Assembly: GCA_964519955.1 (NCBI GenBank)
Contig: CAZFLM010000022.1
Location: forward strand, 1 to 64,000
Direction: 5' to 3'
Length of the DNA: 64,000 nt
DNA from: CAZFLM01 sp964519955
GTDB taxonomy: Bacteria; Armatimonadota; Chthonomonadetes; Chthonomonadales; CAJBBX01
In this document: in pieces, positions 59,686 to 64,000 of the stretch
Position numbering within the stretch: position 1 is the first letter of the stretch
How the letters are laid out: each line of letters begins with the position of its first letter
Notes under the pieces: model-generated
Databases searched by the model: none
Told to the model about the DNA's origin: nothing
Seen by the model: the letters and a program-made list of their open reading frames with translations, nothing else
Made by a program: the position numbers and the translations under genes

Positions 59686-61176
59686 ATGCGGCTGATAGAG
59701 GCGTGTGCGGGGATCGAGGGGCTGCGGATCGTCGGCGATGGCGCCGTCGAGGTGTGCGGCATCGGGCATGACTCCCGTGCCGTCTCGCCCGGCGACCTCT
59801 TCGTCTGCCTCGTAGGCGAGCACGTCGACGGACACCGCTTCGCGGCGCAGGCCGTGGCGAGCGGCGCGGCCGCCATCGTCGCACAGGCCGACCGCGCGGA
59901 CGGTCTGGACCTCGCCGTGCCCATCGTGGCAGCGGATGACACCCAGTGCGCCCTGGCAGCCCTCGCCTCCGCGATCCACGGGCATCCGTCGTCCAAGATG
60001 CTGCTCGTTGGAATCACGGGCACCAATGGCAAGACGACGACGATGCGCATGGTGGCCGCCATCCTGAAGGCCGCCGGGCGCACGGTCGGCACCATCGGAA
60101 CGCTGGGCGCGGACCTGATGGACGAGCCGCTCCCCTCCGAGCACACCACGCCCCAGGCCGACCAGTTGCAGGGCCTCCTCGCCGAGATGGCCGGGCGCGG
60201 CGCCGACGCCGTCGTGATGGAGGTGTCCTCGCACGCGCTGGCGCAGCGCCGCTCCGACGGCTGCCTGTTCGACGGCGCCGCGTTCACCAACCTGACGCAA
60301 GACCACCTCGACTTCCACGAGACCTTCGAGGCGTACTACGCGGCCAAGCTCAGGCTCTTCACGGACTACGCCCAGGATGCGGCAGCGGCGGGCAAGGCGT
60401 TCGCGGCCGCCGTCAACGTGGACGATCCCTGGGGGCAGCGGCTTGCGGGCGAGTCCGCCGGCCGGGTGCTGACCTACGGCCTCTCCGCCGCCGCGGATGT
60501 TCGGGCGGAGGATGTCGCGGTCGACGTGAGCCACGTTCAGTTCACGGCGCAGTCGCCGGCCGGTCCGATCGCGGTGCGCCTGAACATCGGCGGCTCGTTC
60601 CAGGTACACAACGCGCTGGCGGCCGTGAGCGTCGCGCTGGGGCTCGGCATTGCCCCGGCGACCATCGAGGCCGGGCTGGCCGCGCTCGACCTGGTGCCCG
60701 GCCGCTTCGAGTCGGTGTCCACGGGGCGCGGCTTCTCGGTCATCGTCGACTACGCGCACACGCCTGACGCAGTGGGCAACGTGCTGGACGCGGCCCGCAG
60801 GCTCGACCCGAAGCGCCTCATCGTGTTGTTCGGCTGCGGCGGCAACCGCGACCGCAAGAAGCGCCCGCTAATGGCCCGCATCGCCGCCGAGAAGGCCGAC
60901 GTCGTGGTAGTGACGTCCGACAACCCGCGCCACGAGGACCCGCACGCCATCATCCAGGATGTGCTGGTGGGGCTCGACGGCTCTACGAAGCCGTCCCACA
61001 CCGAGCCCGACCGCCGCGCCGCCATCGCATGGGCGCTGGGAGAAGCGCGCGACGGCGATATCGTGGTCCTGGCGGGCAAAGGGCACGAAACGTACCAGAT
61101 CGTGGGCGACGAGCACCTGCCCTTCGACGACCGCGAGGTTGCGCGGGAGCTTCTGAGCGCGGGAGCCGGTCGATGA
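59686..61176 (+). CDS. murE: UDP-MurNAc-tripeptide synthetase MurE (meso-DAP type)
   Basis: Mur ligase of 496 aa that adds the third stem residue. The N-domain has GIGHDSRAVSPGDLFVCLVG. The ATP loop is GTNGKTT at 112-118, the carbamylated Lys is in YYAAKLRLF (Lys221), and the specificity motif is DNPR at 412-415, typical for meso-diaminopimelate. DYAHTPD is also present. Its stop overlaps the mraY start (ATGA), so murF, usually between them, is absent. Confidence 0.96.
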   Translation: MRLIEACAGIEGLRIVGDGAVEVCGIGHDSRAVSPGDLFVCLVGEHVDGHRFAAQAVASGAAAIVAQADRADGLDLAVPIVAADDTQCALAALASAIHGHPSSKMLLVGITGTNGKTTTMRMVAAILKAAGRTVGTIGTLGADLMDEPLPSEHTTPQADQLQGLLAEMAGRGADAVVMEVSSHALAQRRSDGCLFDGAAFTNLTQDHLDFHETFEAYYAAKLRLFTDYAQDAAAAGKAFAAAVNVDDPWGQRLAGESAGRVLTYGLSAAADVRAEDVAVDVSHVQFTAQSPAGPIAVRLNIGGSFQVHNALAAVSVALGLGIAPATIEAGLAALDLVPGRFESVSTGRGFSVIVDYAHTPDAVGNVLDAARRLDPKRLIVLFGCGGNRDRKKRPLMARIAAEKADVVVVTSDNPRHEDPHAIIQDVLVGLDGSTKPSHTEPDRRAAIAWALGEARDGDIVVLAGKGHETYQIVGDEHLPFDDREVARELLSAGAGR

Positions 61177-62174
61177 ACCTGGCCGCCGTGGGGGAGGGCT
61201 TCGCAGTCGGCCTCGTCGTGAGCGCTGCGGTGGGCAAGCCGCTGCTCTCGATGCTCCGCCGCATCGGCGTCCGGCAGACGGTCTCGGAGAACGCTCCGGC
61301 CCGGCATCGGGGCAAGCAGGGCACGCCCACGATGGGCGGCCTGATGATCCTGGCGGGCATCACGGTTCCGGTGCTGCTGGACATCGCGCTGCGCCCGGGC
61401 CATGGCCAGGCGCTGGTCCTGCTGGCGGTCACGTGGGCGTTCGGCCTCATCGGCTTCGTCGATGACTACCTGATCGCGACGCGCGGCAAGAACCTCGGCC
61501 TGCGGGCCCGCTCGAAGTTCGGGATGCAGGTCGTCGCGGCCGCCGCGTTCGTCGCGTACCTGTGGCATACGGCGGCGCCGGGCCGCACCACGATGGTCGG
61601 CTCGTTCGACGCCGGGACCTGGTACTACCTGCTGGCCGGCTTGTTCATCGTGGGCATGTCGAACGCACTGAACTTCACCGATGGCCTGGACGGTTTGGCC
61701 GGCGGCGCCACGGTGATCGTCGCGCTCGCGACGGCGATGCTGGTGCTGGCGGCGGGCGGCTCCGGGTGGCTCCCGCTGTTCGGCGGCGCGGTGGCGGGCG
61801 CGTGCGGGGGCTTCCTGATCTACAACCGCCACCCGGCCCGCGTGTTCATGGGTGACGTCGGCTCCCTGGCGCTGGGAGCGGCCCTCGCGGCGATGGCGCT
61901 GCTGGGCAAGGTGGAAGTGCTGTTCCAGCTCGGTGCGGCGGTCATGTGGGCCGAGCTGATCTCCGTCATGATCCAGGTGACGGTGTTCAAGTACCGCCGC
62001 AGGCGCTACGGGCTGGAGGTGGCGCGCGCGCGCCGCGTGTTCCTGCGCACGCCGCTGCACCACCATTTCGAAGAGCTGCGCTGGCCCGAGACCCGCATCG
62101 TCGCGATGTTCTGGGGCGCCAGCGTGCTTGCATCGATTGCTGCTGTGATCCTGTCGCTTCTTTCGCACTCATAA
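61173..62174 (+). CDS. mraY: phospho-MurNAc-pentapeptide translocase MraY
   Basis: Polytopic membrane enzyme of 333 aa making lipid I from UDP-MurNAc-pentapeptide and undecaprenyl phosphate. It has KQGTPTMGGLMIL, FVDDYLIATRGKNLGLRARS, the catalytic NFTDGLDGLAGG, MGDVGSLALG and LRTPLHHHFEELRWPETRIV. About ten helices are apparent. It is slightly shorter than the E. coli enzyme (360). The start overlaps murE, and a 37-bp gap precedes murD. Confidence 0.96.
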   Translation: MNLAAVGEGFAVGLVVSAAVGKPLLSMLRRIGVRQTVSENAPARHRGKQGTPTMGGLMILAGITVPVLLDIALRPGHGQALVLLAVTWAFGLIGFVDDYLIATRGKNLGLRARSKFGMQVVAAAAFVAYLWHTAAPGRTTMVGSFDAGTWYYLLAGLFIVGMSNALNFTDGLDGLAGGATVIVALATAMLVLAAGGSGWLPLFGGAVAGACGGFLIYNRHPARVFMGDVGSLALGAALAAMALLGKVEVLFQLGAAVMWAELISVMIQVTVFKYRRRRYGLEVARARRVFLRTPLHHHFEELRWPETRIVAMFWGASVLASIAAVILSLLSHS

Positions 62175-62211
62175 CCTGGGCCAACGAGCCCGCATTCATG
62201 GGGACAAGTCA

Positions 62212-63609
62212 GTGGTGTGCACCTTGAGCCAATCCGAGTTTGCCGGACTACGCATTGCAGTTGTGGGGATCGCCCGAACAGGGCTGGCGGCAGCGCCCGT
62301 GCTGCGCGACCTTGGCGCGAGCGTCTTGCTGTCCGACGCCGCCGTCGAGGAGGCGCTGGGCGAGCGCGCCGTCGAGGCTCGCGGCCTGGGCGTCGATGTC
62401 GTGACCCATGCCTCGCCGGAGGCCTCGCTGCGCGGCGTGGACCTCGTCGTGCCCGCGCCGGGCATCCCAGCCGACTCGCCGGTGCTGCGCCTCGCGGTCC
62501 GGCAGGGCATCCCGGTCCTCTCCGAGATCGAGGTGGCCTACCGCGTCGCCCGCGCGCCGATCCTGGCGGTGACCGGCACCAATGGCAAGACGACCACGAC
62601 CATGTGGCTCGGCGCCATGCTCGCCGCCGCCGGGCGCCGCACGTGGGTCGCCGGGAACGTGGCGGCGGACGAGGTCAAGCAGGCGCTCGTCACCGCCGCC
62701 TACCAGGCCGAGCCGACCGACGCCATCGTCGCCGAGATCAGCAGCTTCCAGCTCGAATGGGTCGAGCGCTTCCGCCCGGCCGTGGGCATCCTGACGAACA
62801 TCACGCCCGACCACCAGAACCGCCACCGCACGATGGCAGAGTACATCGGGTGCAAGGCGCGCCTGTTTGCCGCCCAGACGCCCGAAGACTGCGCCATCGT
62901 CAACGCCGTGAACGCTCCGGCCCGCCGCATCGGTGCGGGCGTCAACTCGCGCCTCGTCTGGTTCGACCGCGGCAATTGCGTCAGCGCCGACTCTGCGTGC
63001 GTCCGCGACGGCTGGCTGACCGTGTGCTGGGAGGGCGAGGAGCATCGCCTCTGCCGGGCCGAGGAGTTGCGCCTGCCGGGCACGCACAACATCGAGAACG
63101 GCCTGGCCGCCGCGGCCGCCGCCATCGCGTTCGGCGCGCATCCCGAGGCCGTCGCCCAGGCGCTGCGGGAGTTCGAGCCGGTCGCCCATCGCATGGAGCC
63201 CGTCGGCGAGGTGGGCGGGGTGCGCTACATCAACAACTCGATGTGCACCAACGTCGACGCCGCGTGCCGCTCAATTGAAGCCATCGACACCCCGACCGTC
63301 GTCATCGCCGGCGGCTCCTCCAAGGACGCCGACTTCACGCTCCTGGCCCCGGTTATCGCGCGGCGAGCCAAGCGCCTGGTGCTGATCGGCCAGTCCGCCG
63401 ATGCCATCGAGGCAGCGGTCCGCGCGACCGGCTACGACGCCATCGACCGGGCGGAGAGCCTGGAGCAGGCCGTCGAGCTGGCCGCGAGCGCAACCGAGCC
63501 GGGTGACACGGTGCTGCTCAACCCGGCTTGCGCCAGCTTCGGCATGTTCCGCGACTTCGAGGAGCGTGGCGCGGCCTTCCGCCACATCGTACGCGGGCTG
63601 CGGCGGTGA
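62212..63609 (+). CDS. murD: UDP-MurNAc-L-alanine:D-glutamate ligase MurD
   Basis: Mur ligase of 465 aa. The N-domain starts LRIAVVGIARTGLAAAPVLR, the ATP loop is GTNGKTTT (122-129), ITPDHQNRH and the carbamyl Lys region YIGCKARLF follow. At 341-350 the sequence is NNSMCTNVDA where most MurD have NDSKATN, so the usual Ser-Lys of the C-domain loop is changed to Ser-Met-Cys. GTG 62212 or 62215 starts, with GGGGA 7-10 nt upstream. The stop overlaps ftsW (GTGA). Confidence 0.95.
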   Translation: MVCTLSQSEFAGLRIAVVGIARTGLAAAPVLRDLGASVLLSDAAVEEALGERAVEARGLGVDVVTHASPEASLRGVDLVVPAPGIPADSPVLRLAVRQGIPVLSEIEVAYRVARAPILAVTGTNGKTTTTMWLGAMLAAAGRRTWVAGNVAADEVKQALVTAAYQAEPTDAIVAEISSFQLEWVERFRPAVGILTNITPDHQNRHRTMAEYIGCKARLFAAQTPEDCAIVNAVNAPARRIGAGVNSRLVWFDRGNCVSADSACVRDGWLTVCWEGEEHRLCRAEELRLPGTHNIENGLAAAAAAIAFGAHPEAVAQALREFEPVAHRMEPVGEVGGVRYINNSMCTNVDAACRSIEAIDTPTVVIAGGSSKDADFTLLAPVIARRAKRLVLIGQSADAIEAAVRATGYDAIDRAESLEQAVELAASATEPGDTVLLNPACASFGMFRDFEERGAAFRHIVRGLRR

Positions 63610-64000
63610 GCACCATGACGCTGGACCGGCGGCGAGGCGGCACCGACCTCGTCCTCTTCTACACCACGGTGATCTTGGTCGCCGTGGGCGTTGTCATGGT
63701 CTTCAACGCCAGCCTGGCCCGGCCGATGACGGCCACGCAGAACGCCGTGTTCTACCTGGCCAGGCAGAGCGTGTTCGGCGTCGTCGGTCTGCTCGCGATG
63801 CTCTTCGCGATGCGCATCCCGTACACGCGCTACCGCGAGATGGCCTCGCCGTTCATGGTTGCGACCCTCGCCATGTTGTTCCTGGTTCCGTTCATCGGGA
63901 TCGCGGACAACGGCGCCAGACGGTGGCTGGGCTACGGCCCGATCCGCATCCAGCCCTCCGAGATCGCCAAGCTCTCCCTCATCCTCTACCTGGCGGCCCT
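63606..64000 (+). CDS. ftsW: SEDS-family division glycosyltransferase FtsW (5' part, cut by window)
   Basis: First 131 codons of a SEDS protein. The translation shows LVLFYTTVILVAVGVVMVFN, FYLARQSVFGVVGLLAMLFA and the diagnostic GARRWLGYGPIRIQPSEIAK followed by LSLILYLAA. The start is GTG 63606 overlapping the murD stop, or ATG 63615. It polymerises septal glycan with FtsI. FtsW rather than RodA is chosen from its place in the dcw cluster. Confidence 0.93.
   Translation, partial: MSTMTLDRRRGGTDLVLFYTTVILVAVGVVMVFNASLARPMTATQNAVFYLARQSVFGVVGLLAMLFAMRIPYTRYREMASPFMVATLAMLFLVPFIGIADNGARRWLGYGPIRIQPSEIAKLSLILYLAA

Noticed and set aside
1..64000. tRNA, rRNA, prophage, integrase or insertion-sequence genes
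   Set aside because: I looked for them on both strands and saw no cloverleaf, rRNA segment, transposase or integrase motif.

Overview
The window reads as a chromosomal segment of a high-GC, flagellated, diderm-style bacterium with meso-diaminopimelate peptidoglycan (MurE carries DNPR), an exported-protein sorting tag of PEP-CTERM type and many GTG/TTG starts. The flagellar set (FliY instead of FliN, MotE-like protein, the small conserved flagellar-operon protein, FlgD without its C-terminal domain) is of the Firmicutes/Thermotogae style. Together with the gene mix this is most compatible with Armatimonadota or a neighbouring phylum, but this is inference; no rRNA, tRNA or CRISPR was seen.

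Layout. 1-4342 (minus): end of a surface-glycan locus: a WbpE-like aminotransferase (cut by the window edge), WbpD-like acetyltransferase, WbpB-like dehydrogenase, and a Wzz-type chain-length protein. 4426-6035 (minus): tandem GNAT protein and upp. 6160-12350 (minus): a potassium-homeostasis cluster of two RCK proteins, a STAS-USP fusion and two KimA-type transporters, each transporter with its own promoter. 12516-13729: a PEP-CTERM protein and a decayed second copy. 13876-17377: uxaA-like dehydratase, sucC and a DinB-family protein.

17503-37394 (plus): a nearly continuous flagellar locus, flgB-flgC-fliE-fliF-fliG-fliH-fliI-fliJ-lytic transglycosylase-motE-like-fliK-flgD-(flagellar operon protein)-flgE-fliL / fliM-fliY-fliO-fliP-fliQ-fliR-flhB. 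Both halves (flgB and fliM) begin with a FliA/sigma-28-like promoter of identical spacing. Unusual architectures are an SH3b-FliO fusion and an apparent duplicated middle domain in FlgE. flhA, fliA, filament and motor genes are not in the window.

37762-47559 (plus): accessory exported proteins (a frameshifted small secreted protein, an STN-like secreted protein, an RDD membrane protein, a GH33 sialidase, a beta-propeller-like protein, a CBM9-like protein, a GH116-N protein). 47519-51006 (minus): a large uncharacterised protein, then a fructosamine-kinase-family gene coupled to a low-molecular-weight phosphatase (probable deglycation pair). 51304-55593 (plus): LysM/SH3b/NlpC hydrolase, cysE, VanW protein. 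55717-64000 (plus): the division and cell-wall (dcw) cluster mraZ-rsmH-ftsL-ftsI-murE-mraY-murD-ftsW (cut), without murF.

A short hairpin-forming repeat (stem GGATGGGC, loop CTCCGT, stem GCCCGTCC) is scattered between genes through the whole window, always on the plus strand, including a three-copy array with an exact 38-bp period; paired base changes in one copy support a folded RNA or DNA structure.
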